A DNA stretch of 64,000 nt. Origin: Fulvimonas soli (GTDB lineage Bacteria; Pseudomonadota; Gammaproteobacteria; Xanthomonadales; Rhodanobacteraceae). Shown here one piece after another: positions 48,442-60,317 of this stretch (the first letter of the stretch is position 1; the number at the start of each line of letters is the position of its first letter). The position numbers and the translations under genes are program-made. A model generated the notes under the pieces. It saw nothing but the letters and a program-made list of their open reading frames with translations. It did not search any database and had not been told where the DNA came from. The stretch lies in assembly GCF_003148905.1 (NCBI RefSeq), contig NZ_QGHC01000007.1, positions 1 through 64,000 of the forward strand, written 5' to 3'.

Positions 48442-49035
48442 TCAGGCGATCGAGCAGGCTTCGTCGAACGACAGCCGGGGGCTGCGCGGGAACAGGTCGC
48501 GGCTGGCGTCGCCGTAACCGATGTTGATGAGGAAATTGGACTTGACCGCGGTACCGGCGAAGAACGCCGCGTCCACGCCGGCGTTGTCGAAGCCGGACAT
48601 CGGGCCGCAGTCCAGCCCCAGCGCGCGCGCCGCCAGGATCACGTAGGCGCCCTGCAGGGTGGCGTTGCGGAACGCGGTGGTGTCGATCAGCGGCTGGTTG
48701 CCGGCGAACCAGCTCCTCGCGTCGGCGTGCGGGAACAGCTGCGGCAGGCGCTCGTAGAAGGCGTGGTCGGTGCCGACGATCGCGGTGACCGGCGCGGCCA
48801 GGGTCTTGGCGCGGTTGCCCTCGGACAGGTGCGGGGCCAGCTTCTCCTTGGCCTCGCGCGACTTCACGAACACCAGCCGCATCGGCGAGGAGTTGGCGCT
48901 GGTCGGGCCCATCTTGGCCAGCTCGTAGATCTGCCGCAGCTGCGCGTCGCTCACTTCCTTCGGCAGGAAGGCGTTGTAGGTGCGGGCGCTGCGGAACAGC
49001 TGGTCGAGGGCGGCCTCGGAAAGCATCTCGCTCAT
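48442..49035 (-). CDS. Nitroreductase-family protein (RutE-like)
   Basis: This 197-residue FMN protein matches the malonic semialdehyde reductase RutE/HadB subgroup: [50 protein letters not shown] and [10 protein letters not shown]. RutE reduces malonic semialdehyde to 3-hydroxypropionate in uracil breakdown, but no other rut genes are near, so a general nitroreductase or enal reductase role is equally possible. The ATG at 49035 starts [13 protein letters not shown]. Confidence 0.9.
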   Translation of the reverse strand: MSEMLSEAALDQLFRSARTYNAFLPKEVSDAQLRQIYELAKMGPTSANSSPMRLVFVKSREAKEKLAPHLSEGNRAKTLAAPVTAIVGTDHAFYERLPQLFPHADARSWFAGNQPLIDTTAFRNATLQGAYVILAARALGLDCGPMSGFDNAGVDAAFFAGTAVKSNFLINIGYGDASRDLFPRSPRLSFDEACSIA

Positions 49036-49170
49036 GGGTATCCTTCGGGTCGGACGCGCCGCGACCGGCGCAACAGCCGACGAGTTTAAGCCGCGCGCCG
49101 GACGGGCAGGATACGGGACAGGGGAACGTACTGTGCAGATTCCAGCAACAATGCCCCGTTCCGGCGCGCC

Positions 49171-50157
49171 ATGACCCCGCTGCGCGGCGCCTGCTGGGCG
49201 ATCACCGACCACGCCGCCGGCAACCAGCGCCAGGCGCTGGCGCTGGCCGAGCGGCTGGGCCTGCCGGTGCGCCACCTGGTGCTGGAGCCGCGCGCGCCCT
49301 GGTCGTGGCTGGCGCCGCGGCTGGCCCTCGGTGGCCGCCTGGCGCTGCGGCCGGCGCAGCGCGCGCTGTTCGCCCCGCCCTGGCCGGCGGTGGCGATCGG
49401 CTGCGGCCGCGCCGCCGCGCTGTTCACGCGGATGCTGCGCGACCTCACCGGCGGCGACTGCTACGCCGTGCAGATCCTCGACCCGCGCCTCGACCCGGTG
49501 CACTGGGACTGCGTGATCGCCCCGCGCCACGACCGCCTGGCCGGCCCCGGCGCGCTGGCGCCGCTGGGCTCGCTCAACCCGGTGGACGAGGCCTGGCTGG
49601 CCGACGGCCGCGAGGCCTTCCCCGCGCTCGGCGCGCTGCCGCGCCCGCGCGTCGGCGTGCTGCTCGGCGGCCCGCGCCGCGGCGTCGAGCTCGACGCGGC
49701 CTACGCCGGCACGCTGGCCGCGGCCCTGCGCGAACGCCAGCGCCGCGATGGCGGCAGCCTGCTGGTGCTCGCCTCGCGGCGCACGCCGCCGACCCTGCTC
49801 GACGCCTTCCGCGCCGAGGCCGCGCCGGACCTGCTGTGGCGCGGGCCCGCCGACGGCCCCAACCCCTACCCCGGCGTGCTCGGCTGGGCCGACGAGCTGG
49901 TGGTGACGCCGGACTCGGTGAACATGCTGTCCGAGGCCTGCGCGGTCGGCGTCCCGGTGCGCACCTGCGTCTCCGCGCCGCTGCCGCCGAAGCTGGCGCG
50001 CTTCCACCAGGCGCTGCGCGAGGCCGGCCGCCTGCTCGACCTGGCCGCCGGCGCGCCGGCGGCGGCGCCCCCGCCGCTGCGCGAGACGGAGGCCATCGCG
50101 CGCGCGGTGCGCGAGCGGATCGCAGCGCACCAGCAACGGCTCGACCGCGGCGGCTGA
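49171..50157 (+). CDS. ELM1-like (mitochondrial fission ELM1 family) protein
   Basis: The protein has 328 residues and no signal peptide. It starts [23 protein letters not shown], then [19 protein letters not shown], and later [20 protein letters not shown]. The fold resembles a GT-B glycosyltransferase, and the late SVNMLSEAC region resembles the acceptor/donor loop of MurG-like enzymes. Bacterial members are found beside LPS and glycan genes, as here. The plant ELM1 role does not apply. Function is an inference from fold and context. Confidence 0.85.
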   Translation: MTPLRGACWAITDHAAGNQRQALALAERLGLPVRHLVLEPRAPWSWLAPRLALGGRLALRPAQRALFAPPWPAVAIGCGRAAALFTRMLRDLTGGDCYAVQILDPRLDPVHWDCVIAPRHDRLAGPGALAPLGSLNPVDEAWLADGREAFPALGALPRPRVGVLLGGPRRGVELDAAYAGTLAAALRERQRRDGGSLLVLASRRTPPTLLDAFRAEAAPDLLWRGPADGPNPYPGVLGWADELVVTPDSVNMLSEACAVGVPVRTCVSAPLPPKLARFHQALREAGRLLDLAAGAPAAAPPPLRETEAIARAVRERIAAHQQRLDRGG

Positions 50158-50162
50158 GCGCC

Positions 50163-50864
50163 TCACGGCGCGTTCGCGCGCGGCCCCGGCTGCAGCGAGA
50201 GCGCGCGCAGGCCGTCCACCGCGCGCAGCGCCTCGGCCAGCGCCAGCAGTTGCTCGCGGCGCACCGTGCGCGCGAAGCGCAGGGTGAGGTCGTCGCCGCC
50301 GTCGGCGCGCCGCTGCAGCACGATCCGGGCCAGCGGCAGGTGCTGCCGCGCCACGATCGCCTCCACCGTCGCCAGCGCCTGCGCCGTATCCAGGCTCAGC
50401 GCGAGCTGCGGCCGGCCGTCGCGGCGGGCCAGCAGGCGCCGCTGCAGCGGCTTGAGCAGCACCAGGATCGCCCACGCCACCGCGGTGGCGAGCGCCGCCG
50501 CGGCGTACAGCCCGGCGCCGGCCGCCAGCCCGATCGCCGCCACCGCCCACAGCCCGGCCGCGGTGGTCAGGCCGCGCACCACCTGTTCGCGCTCGACGAA
50601 CAGGATGGTGCCGGCGCCGAGGAAGCCGATGCCGCTGATCACCTGCGCGGCGATGCGCGAGGGGTCGAGCACCACGTGCGGCAGCGCCAGCACGTCGGCG
50701 AAGCCGAACGCGGAGACGATGATCGTCAGCGCCGCGCCCACGCACACCAGCATGTGCGTGCGCAGGCCGGCGGCCCACTCGCGGCGCTCGCGGTCCAGCC
50801 CGATCACGCCGCCGAGCGCGGCGGCGAGCAGCAGGCGCAGCAGGATGTCCCAGGTAGCGATCAT
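50163..50864 (-). CDS. MgtC/SapB-family membrane protein
   Basis: The protein has 233 residues: four to five membrane helices in the first 145 residues with the family signatures [20 protein letters not shown] and [10 protein letters not shown], then a soluble ACT-like C-terminal domain. Such proteins help survival in low magnesium and inside hosts or amoebae, partly by acting on ATP synthase. The ATG at 50864 is preferred because GGAG lies about nine bases upstream; an ATG at 50879 lacks a ribosome site. It is 71 bases from glnE on the same strand. Confidence 0.9.
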   Translation of the reverse strand: MIATWDILLRLLLAAALGGVIGLDRERREWAAGLRTHMLVCVGAALTIIVSAFGFADVLALPHVVLDPSRIAAQVISGIGFLGAGTILFVEREQVVRGLTTAAGLWAVAAIGLAAGAGLYAAAALATAVAWAILVLLKPLQRRLLARRDGRPQLALSLDTAQALATVEAIVARQHLPLARIVLQRRADGGDDLTLRFARTVRREQLLALAEALRAVDGLRALSLQPGPRANAP

Positions 50865-50935
50865 GGCGGCGGACTCCATGCAATCGTCCAGCGGGATGCC
50901 ACGCGACGCGCGGCCGCGCGGCGGCGGTGCGGCGA

Positions 50936-53776
50936 TCAGAACACGAATCCCAGCTCCGCGACCACCGCCCGCACCTCGCCGGCGATGCGCTCCAGCGCCG
51001 CCGAGCGCGGCGCGATGCGCGGGCGCAGGTCCAGCGTGCAGGCCAGCGCGCGGCGCAGCAGCTCCGCATGCGCCTCGGCCAGCTGCCGCGCCTGCGCCGG
51101 GTCGAGCAGGCCGGCGGCGCGGCAGGCCTCGATCAGCGCGGCGTTCGCGGTGGTCGCCAGCAGCGCCGGGCGCTCGGCGGCGTGCGCCAGCACCAGCCCC
51201 TGCAGCGCGAACTCGATGTCCAGCAGCATGCCCGCGCCCTGCTTCAGGTCGAGCTCGCGCGCGTTGGAGCGGTCGCGCTCGGCGCGCCAGCGCCGGCGCA
51301 TCCCGCCCACCTCGGCGAACACCGCCGCGCGCTCGCGCGGCGCCGCCAGGACCCCGCGCCGCACCTGCGCCAGCGCGGCCTGCAGCGCGGCGTCGCCGGC
51401 CACCGGCCGCGCGCGCAGCAGCGCCTGGTGCTCCCAGGTCCAGGCGCGCCCGCGCTGGTAGGCGACGAAGGCGTCCAGGCTGCTCACCAGCAGGCCCTTG
51501 GAGCCGTCCGGGCGCAGCCGCGCGTCCACCTCGTACAGGCGCCCGGCGCGGGTCAGCACGGTGAGCCAGTTGAGCACCCGCTGGGCGAGGCGCTGGTACC
51601 AGCGCGAGCCCTCCAGCGGCCGCGCGCCGTCGCTGCCCGCCGCCGCGCGCGCGCCGTCGTAGACGAACACCAGGTCCAGGTCGGAGGCGAAGCCGAGCTC
51701 CTCGCCGCCCAAGCTGCCGTAGCCGAGCACGGCGAAGCCGGAGCCCTCGCCCGGCAGGCGGCCGTGCTGCGCGGCCAGCTCGCGCTCGGCCAGCGCCAGC
51801 ACCGCGCCGACCACCGACTCGGCCAGCGCGGCGAGCCGGCGCGCGGTGGCCACCGCGTCGGCGCGGCCGTCGCTGAAGGCCAGGCCGAGGCGGAAGGCCA
51901 GCGAGGACTTCAACTCGTTGAGCCGCTCCAGCTCGGCCTCCGCCTCGCGCTCGTCCAGCGTGCCGAGCACGCGCGCGATCTCGGCGCCGATGTCGGCGCG
52001 CTTGAGCGGCAGCTGGTCGATGCGCGGGTCGAGCACGTCGTCCAGCAGCAGCGGCTGCGCGATCACCCGTTCGGCGAGGAAGGCGCTCCCGGCGAACAGC
52101 TTCGCCAGGCGCGCGCGCGCCGCCGGCTGCTCCTCCAGCAGGGCCAGGTAGGAGGAACGGCGCGCCACCGCCTGCACCAGCCGGCACAGGCGCAGCAGGC
52201 ACGGCACCGGCGCGGCGCTCGCCCGTGCGGCGGCGAGCAGCTGCGGCATCAGGCGGTCGAGCCGCTCGCGCGAGCGCGGCGACATCGCGCGCACCGTGGC
52301 GGCCTGCGGCAGCTTGAGCAGCGCCTCGGCCGCCTCGCCGCCGGGCACGAAACCGGAGGCCTCCAGCGCCGCGGCGTCCAGCGACTCGGCGCACACGCGC
52401 TGCCACAGCGCCGCGTCGGCCACCGCCGCGCCGGCGCTGCGCCCGCCCTGCGGCATCAGCACCGCGGCGAACTCCTCGCTCACCACGGCGCGGTGCCGCG
52501 CCAGCTCGGCGGCCAGCGGCGCCCAGTCCGCGTAGCCGAGCCCGCGGGCGATGCGCTCGCGGCCGAGCGCGTCGTCGGGGATGTCGTGGGTCTGCGCGTC
52601 GCGCAGCATCTGCACGCGGTTCTCCAGCCGGCGCAGGAAGGCGTAGGCCTCGCGCAGCGCCTTCGCGCGCGCGGCGGGGATGTGCCCGCGCGCCTCGCAG
52701 GCGGCCAGCGCCGGCAGCAGGCCGCGCACGCGCAGGGAGGGCTCGCGGCCGCCGCGGATCAGCTGCACCAGCTGCACGATGAACTCGATCTCGCGGATGC
52801 CGCCGGGGCCGAGCTTGAGGTTGTCGGCCAGGTCCTTGCGCGCCACCTCGGCGTCGATCAGCGCCTTCATCTCGCGCAGGCCGGCGAAGGCGGTGTAGTC
52901 GAGGTACTTGCGGTAGACGAACGGCCGCAGCAGCTCCTGCAGGCGCTTGCCGGCCAGCCGGTCGCCAGCGACGGGGCGCGCCTTGATCCAGGCGTAGCGC
53001 TCCCAGTCGCGCCCCTCGCTCTGGTAGTACTGCTCCATCGCGGCGAACGACAGCGCCAGCCGCCCGGCGTTGCCGAACGGGCGCAGGCGCAGGTCCACCC
53101 GGGCGCAGATGCCGTCCACGGTGGGCTCGTTGAGCAGGCGCACCAGCTGGCGACCCAGCCGCACGAAGTACTCGCTGTTGTCGAGCGGCCGCGCGCCGTC
53201 GCTGTGCCCGCCGTGCGGGTAGGCCAGCACCAGGTCGATGTCGGAGGAGAAGTTGAGCTCGCCGCCGCCGAGCTTGCCGAAGCCGACCACCACCAGCCGC
53301 TGCGGCTCGCCCTGCGCGTCGCGCGCCTGGCCGAAGCGCGCCGCCAGCGCGCGCTCGGACCATTCCAGCGCGGCGCCGAGCAGCGCCTCGTAGAGCACGG
53401 TGGTGGCCGACAGCGTCTCGGCCAGGTCGTCCAGCCCGTTGACGTCGCGGAACACCAGCCGCAGCGCCTCGGCATGGCGGAAGCGGCGCAGCGCGGCCAG
53501 CGCGGCCGCCTCGTCCTCCGGCAGGCGCAGCGCGTCGACGCGGGTGCCGGCGTCGGCGCTGGCGCGCAGCCGCTCCAGCCCCTGCGGCGCCAGGAGCTGC
53601 GGCTGGCTGCGCCAGGTCTCGAAGGCGAAGTCGCTCGCCGCCAGCGTGCGGCGGATGCGCTCGGCCACGCCGGCGTCGTCGTGCAGCGGCACGCCGGCGG
53701 CGCGGCAGCGCGCGGCCAGTTCGGCGTAGCGGTCGTCGACCAGGGCGCGCAGCGCCGGGGATTCGGGGGCGGACAT
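50936..53776 (-). CDS. glnE: Bifunctional glutamine-synthetase adenylyltransferase/deadenylase
   Basis: The protein has 946 residues and two nucleotidyltransferase domains. The N-terminal one (deadenylation) has [20 protein letters not shown] around 168-186. The C-terminal one (adenylylation) has [25 protein letters not shown] residues around 685-705, split by a regulatory middle. GlnE modifies glutamine synthetase in response to PII. The size is typical. No glnA or glnB is in the window. The ATG at 53776 gives [14 protein letters not shown], divergent from the sulfatase-like gene. Confidence 0.97.
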   Translation of the reverse strand: MSAPESPALRALVDDRYAELAARCRAAGVPLHDDAGVAERIRRTLAASDFAFETWRSQPQLLAPQGLERLRASADAGTRVDALRLPEDEAAALAALRRFRHAEALRLVFRDVNGLDDLAETLSATTVLYEALLGAALEWSERALAARFGQARDAQGEPQRLVVVGFGKLGGGELNFSSDIDLVLAYPHGGHSDGARPLDNSEYFVRLGRQLVRLLNEPTVDGICARVDLRLRPFGNAGRLALSFAAMEQYYQSEGRDWERYAWIKARPVAGDRLAGKRLQELLRPFVYRKYLDYTAFAGLREMKALIDAEVARKDLADNLKLGPGGIREIEFIVQLVQLIRGGREPSLRVRGLLPALAACEARGHIPAARAKALREAYAFLRRLENRVQMLRDAQTHDIPDDALGRERIARGLGYADWAPLAAELARHRAVVSEEFAAVLMPQGGRSAGAAVADAALWQRVCAESLDAAALEASGFVPGGEAAEALLKLPQAATVRAMSPRSRERLDRLMPQLLAAARASAAPVPCLLRLCRLVQAVARRSSYLALLEEQPAARARLAKLFAGSAFLAERVIAQPLLLDDVLDPRIDQLPLKRADIGAEIARVLGTLDEREAEAELERLNELKSSLAFRLGLAFSDGRADAVATARRLAALAESVVGAVLALAERELAAQHGRLPGEGSGFAVLGYGSLGGEELGFASDLDLVFVYDGARAAAGSDGARPLEGSRWYQRLAQRVLNWLTVLTRAGRLYEVDARLRPDGSKGLLVSSLDAFVAYQRGRAWTWEHQALLRARPVAGDAALQAALAQVRRGVLAAPRERAAVFAEVGGMRRRWRAERDRSNARELDLKQGAGMLLDIEFALQGLVLAHAAERPALLATTANAALIEACRAAGLLDPAQARQLAEAHAELLRRALACTLDLRPRIAPRSAALERIAGEVRAVVAELGFVF

Positions 53777-53897
53777 CGGCCCATTGTGCCGCAGCGGCGC
53801 CGGATGAACCGCCACCAACCCCTTACCGGGGCCCAACATCCGGTTCATTTCGGTACGGTTACAGTCAGGCTCCCGAGCCATGACAGCAGGACCTGCC

Positions 53898-55796
53898 ATG
53901 CCGATGTTCGCCACCGCCAGCCCCTCCCGCCGCCTCCTGGGCCGCTTCGCCCTGGTGCTGCTGGCGTGCCTGGCCTACGTGCTGCTCACCGGACTGGTGG
54001 ACGGCGGCGTCGGCGTGGCGCCGCAGCACCTGTTCGACCAGCCGGTGTACCTGCTCGCCAACGCCTGGCCGGGCCTGCTGCTGGCCGGCCTGCTGCTGGT
54101 GCTGACGCGGCGCCTGCTGCTGTCGTTCGGCCTGGTGTTCCTGCTGCAGGGCGTGGTGTACGGCGTCAACGCGCTGAAGGTGGGCAACCTGGGCACGCCG
54201 CTGATGCCGGCCGACTTCCACATGATCGGCCAGCTGCGCAAGGGCGGCGCGCACCTGCTGGGCGGCTACCTGCCGCACAGCCCGTGGCCGTACCTGGCGC
54301 TGCTGGCGGGCGTGGCGGTGGTGGTCGCGCTGTGGCGCTGGGAGCCGCCGCTGTTCGCCCGCCGCACCCGCGGCAAGCGCCTGCTGGCCGGCGGCGCGCT
54401 GGCGCTGACCCTGGCCAGCCTGTTCGCCGGCGTGCCGGCCTGGGCCTACCTCTACAACGGCCAGCGGCTGTGGCTGGAGCCGTGGTCGCCCAGCGTCACC
54501 GCCACCCATTCGGGGCTGGTCAGCTCGCTGATGCTCTACCACCTGCAGTACAGCCAGACCCAGCAGAAGCCCGACCCGCGCGCCGCCACCGAGCTGCTGG
54601 GCGAGGCCGGGCTGGCGCTGCGCCAGCGCCTGCGCGCCGGCACCGACACGCCGTCCGGCGAGCGGCCGGACATCGTGGTGATCCAGAGCGAGTCGTTCTT
54701 CGACCCGCGCATCATGCGCGGCTACGAGCACAGCGACTTCACCCCCAACCTGCACCGCCTGGCGCGGCACGGCGCCAGCGGCCCGCTGCACGTGCCCACC
54801 TTCGGCGGCGGCACCATCCGCACCGAGTTCGAGGTGCTCACCGGCCTGTCGCTGCGCTACTTCGACAACCTGCAGTTCCCCTACCTGCAGTTGAGCAACC
54901 GGAAGGTGGTGCCCAGCCTGGTGCGCGCGCTGCGCGCGCACGGCTACGAGACGGTGGCGATCCACGGCAACGACCCGGCGTTCTGGAACCGCACCAGCGC
55001 GTTCAAGGCGCTGGGCTTCGACCGCTTCGTCGCGCAGTCGGCCTTCCCGAAGAACGCGCCCAACGACGGCATGTACATGGCCGACAGCGCGATGACCGAC
55101 GAGATCATGGCGCAGCTCAAGGACAGCGGCCCGCCGCAGTTCCTGTTCGCGATCAGCATCGAGGCGCACGGCCCCTACGACACCGTGCCGCGCGACCCGG
55201 CCGCGCGCGACGCGATCCCGGTGCCGCCCGGCATCAGCGGCAAGGACAAGCTGGAGCTGCAGAACTACCTCTACCACATCGGCCACGCCGACGCGGAGCT
55301 GGGCCGGCTGGCCGCGCTGCTCGCCCAGCGCGACCGCCCGACCCTGCTGCTGTTCTACGGCGACCACCTGCCCGCACTGACCAACAGCTTCAACACCACC
55401 GGCTTCGTCGACGGCCGCGACATGCTGAGCCAGGCCGGCACCTGGCTGCTGGTCGACCCGCGCAGCATCGGCCCGTCCGAGCGCGAGAGCCTGGCCTCGT
55501 GGATGCTGCCGGGCAAGCTGCTCGACGCCGCCGGGATCCGCGACGAGCCCTACTTCGCGCTGACCCAGGTGCTGGCCCCGCTGCTGGCGCCGCTGACCCG
55601 CGCGCCGGGCGCGCCGCCCGAGGCGGACGACGCCGCCGACCAGCACACCGACCGCGCCATGGCCAGCGTCGCCCAGCTGCGCCTGAAGGGCAAGCTGGAC
55701 CGGCTGCTGCCGCCGCAGCTGGTCGCCGCCAGCCACGAAGCGGTGCCGCCGCGGCCGCAGCCGGAACAGGACGACGTGCAGGGCGCCTCGCAATAG
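53898..55796 (+). CDS. LTA-synthase-like phosphoglycerol transferase (sulfatase family)
   Basis: The protein has 632 residues with five membrane helices in the first 200. The extracytoplasmic alkaline-phosphatase-like domain has PDIVVIQSESFFDPR (metal Glu), FGGGTIRTEFEVLTGLS (catalytic Thr), IHGNDPAFWNR and LLLFYGDHLPAL (metal Asp and His). Such enzymes transfer phosphoglycerol or phosphoethanolamine to periplasmic glucans, LPS or other glycans. A start 18 bases earlier (53880) is possible; 53898 is preferred because AGGA lies six bases upstream. It is divergent from glnE. Confidence 0.9.
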   Translation: MPMFATASPSRRLLGRFALVLLACLAYVLLTGLVDGGVGVAPQHLFDQPVYLLANAWPGLLLAGLLLVLTRRLLLSFGLVFLLQGVVYGVNALKVGNLGTPLMPADFHMIGQLRKGGAHLLGGYLPHSPWPYLALLAGVAVVVALWRWEPPLFARRTRGKRLLAGGALALTLASLFAGVPAWAYLYNGQRLWLEPWSPSVTATHSGLVSSLMLYHLQYSQTQQKPDPRAATELLGEAGLALRQRLRAGTDTPSGERPDIVVIQSESFFDPRIMRGYEHSDFTPNLHRLARHGASGPLHVPTFGGGTIRTEFEVLTGLSLRYFDNLQFPYLQLSNRKVVPSLVRALRAHGYETVAIHGNDPAFWNRTSAFKALGFDRFVAQSAFPKNAPNDGMYMADSAMTDEIMAQLKDSGPPQFLFAISIEAHGPYDTVPRDPAARDAIPVPPGISGKDKLELQNYLYHIGHADAELGRLAALLAQRDRPTLLLFYGDHLPALTNSFNTTGFVDGRDMLSQAGTWLLVDPRSIGPSERESLASWMLPGKLLDAAGIRDEPYFALTQVLAPLLAPLTRAPGAPPEADDAADQHTDRAMASVAQLRLKGKLDRLLPPQLVAASHEAVPPRPQPEQDDVQGASQ

Positions 55797-55956
55797 TTCC
55801 GGGCCGACCCGGGCGGCATGCGCCCGCCGCGGGCGGGCATTCAGGCATCTGTCCGCCCGCTTAAGGCCGCCGCCGCGTGTTCAGGAAGCAGTGCACGGGG
55901 CGCACCTAACGTCCTCCGCGCAGCCGCCCTTCGCGGCTTCCCAAAGGAGGTTCGTC

Positions 55957-56496
55957 ATGCGCAAGACCTTGTCCGCCCTCTCCATCGCCGGCGTGCTGGC
56001 CGCCTTCGCCGCCGCCCCGGCCATCGCGCAGGTCCGCCTCGGCGCCACCGGCCAGGTCGGGGCCGGGGTCAGCGCCGGCGGCGTGGTGCACGACACCATG
56101 CGCACCGGCAGCCAGCTCGGCACCCAGGTCGGCCAGACCGCGGGCGACGTCGGCCATCACGTCCGCCACGCCGGCCGCACGACCGCCGGCCATGCCCGCA
56201 GCGCCGCGCGGAGCGGCGCCAGCGCCGACGTGGACGCGAGCGCGAACGGCCAGGCCGGCACGCGGACCGGCGCCAGCGCCGGCGTCCAGGCCGGCGCCGA
56301 CGTCGATGCCGGCGCCGCCGCCAGCCAGGCGGCCGGCGCCGGCCGCGACCTCGGGAACGAGGCGCGCGGCACCGTGCGCGACACGGCCCGGGACGTCGGC
56401 CGCGCGGCCGGCACGGTCGGCGGCGCCGCCCAGGGCTCGGCCGGGGCGAGTGTGAGCGCCGGCGCCAGCGCCGCGGCCGACGCCCACGGCCACTGA
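55957..56496 (+). CDS. Low-complexity secreted protein, Ala/Gly/His-rich
   Basis: The protein has 179 residues with a signal peptide ending at AIAQV (22-26). The mature part is built of Ala, Gly, Ser, Thr, Asp and His. Weak repeats such as GASAGVQAGADVDAGAAA and TVRDTARDVGRAAGTVGGAA are visible. A strong AAAGGAGG site six bases before the ATG indicates active translation. No fold or family is recognised. It stands alone and is terminated by a bidirectional terminator. Composition of this kind is seen in cell-envelope or stress proteins, which is only a guess. Confidence 0.7.
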   Translation: MRKTLSALSIAGVLAAFAAAPAIAQVRLGATGQVGAGVSAGGVVHDTMRTGSQLGTQVGQTAGDVGHHVRHAGRTTAGHARSAARSGASADVDASANGQAGTRTGASAGVQAGADVDAGAAASQAAGAGRDLGNEARGTVRDTARDVGRAAGTVGGAAQGSAGASVSAGASAAADAHGH

Positions 56497-56558
56497 ACGC
56501 GCGGGCCGGAGGTTCCGGGACCCGATCCCGGAACCCGCCCGGCCCGGACGCGGCAAAG

Positions 56559-56590
56559 AAAAAGCCCCGCCATGCGGCGGGGCTTTTTTT
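56559..56590. terminator. Bidirectional rho-independent terminator
   Basis: AAAAAGCCCCGCC and GGCGGGGCTTTTT form a perfect 13-bp stem around ATGC, with T-runs on both strands. It lies between the secreted protein gene and groEL, which converge. Confidence 0.95.
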
Positions 56591-56616
56591 CATGCCGAGC
56601 GAACGGCGCGGGGGAC

Positions 56617-58263
<1,647 letters not shown>

Positions 58264-58286
58264 TCAGTAACCTCGTAAAAGCAAAT

Positions 58287-58388
58287 GGGAATGGGGAACG
58301 GGAAACGGGGAACGCGGCGGGTACGGAGTCGTGGGGTGCGCGCTGCGAGCGCGGCACGTTCCCCGTTCTCCGTTCCCTGTTCCCCGCC
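58287..58388. repeat. Inverted GGGGAAC-rich repeat between groES and groEL
   Basis: GGGAATGGGGAACGGGAAAC and so on (58287-58312) is complementary, with few mismatches, to ACGTTCCCCGTTCTCCGTTC and so on (58357-58388). The two could pair into a stem of about 22-28 bp with a loop of about 45 bases in the groES-groEL mRNA. Confidence 0.65.
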
Positions 58389-58393
58389 TCAGA

Positions 58394-58687
58394 TCAGCCT
58401 TCGATCACCGCGACGATGTCGTCTTCCTTCAGGAAGACCAGCTCCTCGCCGTCGATCTTGATCTCCTGGCCGGCGTACTTGCCGAACAGCACCGTCTCGC
58501 CTTCCTTCACCGACATCGGGCGGACCTTGCCGTCCTCCAGGATGCGGCCGGCGCCAGCGGCGATCACCTTGCCGCGGGTCGGCTTCTCGGTGGCGCTGTC
58601 GGGGATGACGATGCCGCCAGCGGAGACGCGCTCTTCTTCGAGGCGCTTGACGATGACGCGATCGTGCAGCGGACGCAGTTTGCTCAT
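58394..58687 (-). CDS. groS: 10 kDa chaperonin GroES
   Basis: This 97-residue heptameric cap of GroEL shows [18 protein letters not shown], the mobile loop [20 protein letters not shown] and [17 protein letters not shown]. The ATG at 58687 gives MSKLRPLHD; an in-frame GTG upstream falls inside the CIRCE element and is not used. It is the first gene of the groESL operon. Confidence 0.99.
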   Translation of the reverse strand: MSKLRPLHDRVIVKRLEEERVSAGGIVIPDSATEKPTRGKVIAAGAGRILEDGKVRPMSVKEGETVLFGKYAGQEIKIDGEELVFLKEDDIVAVIEG

Positions 58688-58746
58688 GGAATGGCTCCAG
58701 CTATGGCTGAGGTTGGACAAAAGAGAATCGACCGGGAGGCGCCTTG

Positions 58747-58773
58747 TTAGCACTCATGGTCGGTGAGTGCCAA
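58747..58773 (-). promoter_or_regulatory. CIRCE element (HrcA operator) of groESL
   Basis: TTAGCACTC, nine bases, GAGTGCCAA. It matches the CIRCE consensus TTAGCACTC-N9-GAGTGCTAA with one change. It lies 59 bases upstream of groES, so HrcA should repress the operon at normal temperature. Confidence 0.96.
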
Positions 58774-58920
58774 TTCTAGCGACGTGGAATTCCCCCGCAA
58801 GAGGCCCCTGCCGGCGACCCGCACCGCAATGGGGGAGGCCGCGGCGGCTTTCAAGGGGGCGTCGGCTCCGGCCGCGCCGGACCGCTACGATCACCTTCCC
58901 GCCACCACCCGCCCGCCGCC

Positions 58921-59238
58921 ATGCCCGATCCCGTCCTGCTCTGTTACTGCACCTGCCCCGACGCCGCCAGCGCCCAGGCGCTGGCCGACGCGCTGGTCGG
59001 CGAGGGCCTGGCCGCCTGCGTGAACCGGCTGCCCGGCGTGCGCTCCACCTACCGCTGGCGCGGCGAGGTGAACACGGACAGCGAGGAGCTCCTGCTGATC
59101 AAGACCACCGCGGGCCGCTTCGCGGCGCTGGAGGCGCGGCTGCTGGAGCTGCATCCCTACGAGCTGCCCGAGCTGATCGCCGTGCCGGTGGAGCGCGGCC
59201 ACGCGGCCTACCTGGACTGGGTGCGCGGCGGCGACTGA
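58921..59238 (+). CDS. cutA: Divalent-cation tolerance protein CutA
   Basis: This 105-residue trimeric ferredoxin-like protein has the typical VNRLPGVRSTYRWRGEVNTD, ELLLIKTTAGRF and HPYELPELIAVPVERG. CutA is linked with copper tolerance, although its direct role is unclear. An N-terminal CYCTCPD pair of cysteines is present. It is divergent from groES and upstream of a permease gene. Confidence 0.95.
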   Translation: MPDPVLLCYCTCPDAASAQALADALVGEGLAACVNRLPGVRSTYRWRGEVNTDSEELLLIKTTAGRFAALEARLLELHPYELPELIAVPVERGHAAYLDWVRGGD

Positions 59239-59327
59239 GCGCCGCCTCCGCACCGGCGAACACTGCTGACAGGTTCTGTCAGTGCCCGGACGTAGCCTGC
59301 CGGAGTTCCCTCCACACGGGCCGGGCC

Positions 59328-60227
59328 ATGAGGAAATCCGACATCGCGGTGCTGCTCGCGCTGGGCGCGCTGTGGGGCGCCTCGTTCCTGTTCATGCGCA
59401 TGGGCGCCGGCGCGTTCGGCGGCATGGCGCTGGCCGGGTTGCGCGCGATCGGCGCGGCACTCTGCTCGATCCCGCTGCTCGCCTCGCGGCGGCGGCTGGC
59501 GCAGCTGCGCGCGCACTGGCGCCCGCTCGCCGTGGTGGGCCTGGCCAACTCGGCGCTGCCGTTCGTGCTGTTCTCCTATGCGGCGCAAAGCCTGCCGGCC
59601 GGGGTATCGGCCATCTCCGACGCCATCGCGCCGCTGCTGGTGGCGGCCTCCGGCTGGCTGTGGCTGGGCGAGAGGCTGGACGCCGCGCGCATCGTCGGCC
59701 TGGTCGTCGGCCTGGCCGGCGTGGTGTGGCTGGTCGCCGGCACGCTGGGCCTCGGCCACGCCGGGCCGGCGTCCGGCTGGGCGATGGCGGCCTGCGGCGG
59801 CGCCAACGTCTGCTACGCCTTCGGCGCGCACTACAGCCAGCGGCGCCTGCGCGACGTGGCGCCGCTCGTCGTGGCGACCGGCAGCCAGCTCGCCGCCGCC
59901 ACAATGCTGCTGCCGCTGACCGTGTGGCGGTGGCCGGCGCGCACGCCCGCGCTGCCCGCGTGGCTGGCCGCCTTCGGCCTGGCCGCGGCGTGCACCACGC
60001 TGGCCTACGTGCTGTTCTACCGGCTGCTGGCGCGCGTCGGCGCCACGCGCAGCATGGCGGTGCTCTACCTGATCCCGGTGTTCGGCGTGCTGTGGGGCCT
60101 GGTGTTCCTGCACGAGCCGGTGACGCTGGCGATGGCCGGCGGCTGCGCGGTGATCCTGCTCGGCGTGGCGCTGACCACCGGGCTGCTGCATCCGCGCCTT
60201 CCCGTCGCCGCGGCTGAGGAAGCCTGA
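59328..60227 (+). CDS. EamA-family (DMT) permease
   Basis: The protein has 299 residues and 10 predicted membrane helices in two EamA repeats. The start RKSDIAVLLALGALWGASFL, FVLFSYAAQSLPAGVSAI and the second-repeat YVLFYRLLARVGATRSMAVL are typical. It is an inner-membrane exporter of metabolites, amino acids or drugs. The ATG at 59328 is used because the longer frame lacks protein features and overlaps cutA. It lies between cutA and dsbD, with a 90-base gap on each side. Confidence 0.9.
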   Translation: MRKSDIAVLLALGALWGASFLFMRMGAGAFGGMALAGLRAIGAALCSIPLLASRRRLAQLRAHWRPLAVVGLANSALPFVLFSYAAQSLPAGVSAISDAIAPLLVAASGWLWLGERLDAARIVGLVVGLAGVVWLVAGTLGLGHAGPASGWAMAACGGANVCYAFGAHYSQRRLRDVAPLVVATGSQLAAATMLLPLTVWRWPARTPALPAWLAAFGLAAACTTLAYVLFYRLLARVGATRSMAVLYLIPVFGVLWGLVFLHEPVTLAMAGGCAVILLGVALTTGLLHPRLPVAAAEEA

Positions 60228-60317
60228 GCGGCGGCGTGCCGGCGCCGCGCGGCGGGCTGCGACATAATCGGGCCTTGCCCCGCGCCGCGGCGCGGGCTTC
60301 CCCACGCTGGAGTCGCA

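Noticed and set aside
50927..55864. 1645-codon open frame on the plus strand
   Set aside because: It is antisense to glnE and out of frame with the sulfatase-like gene, both of which have clear motifs.
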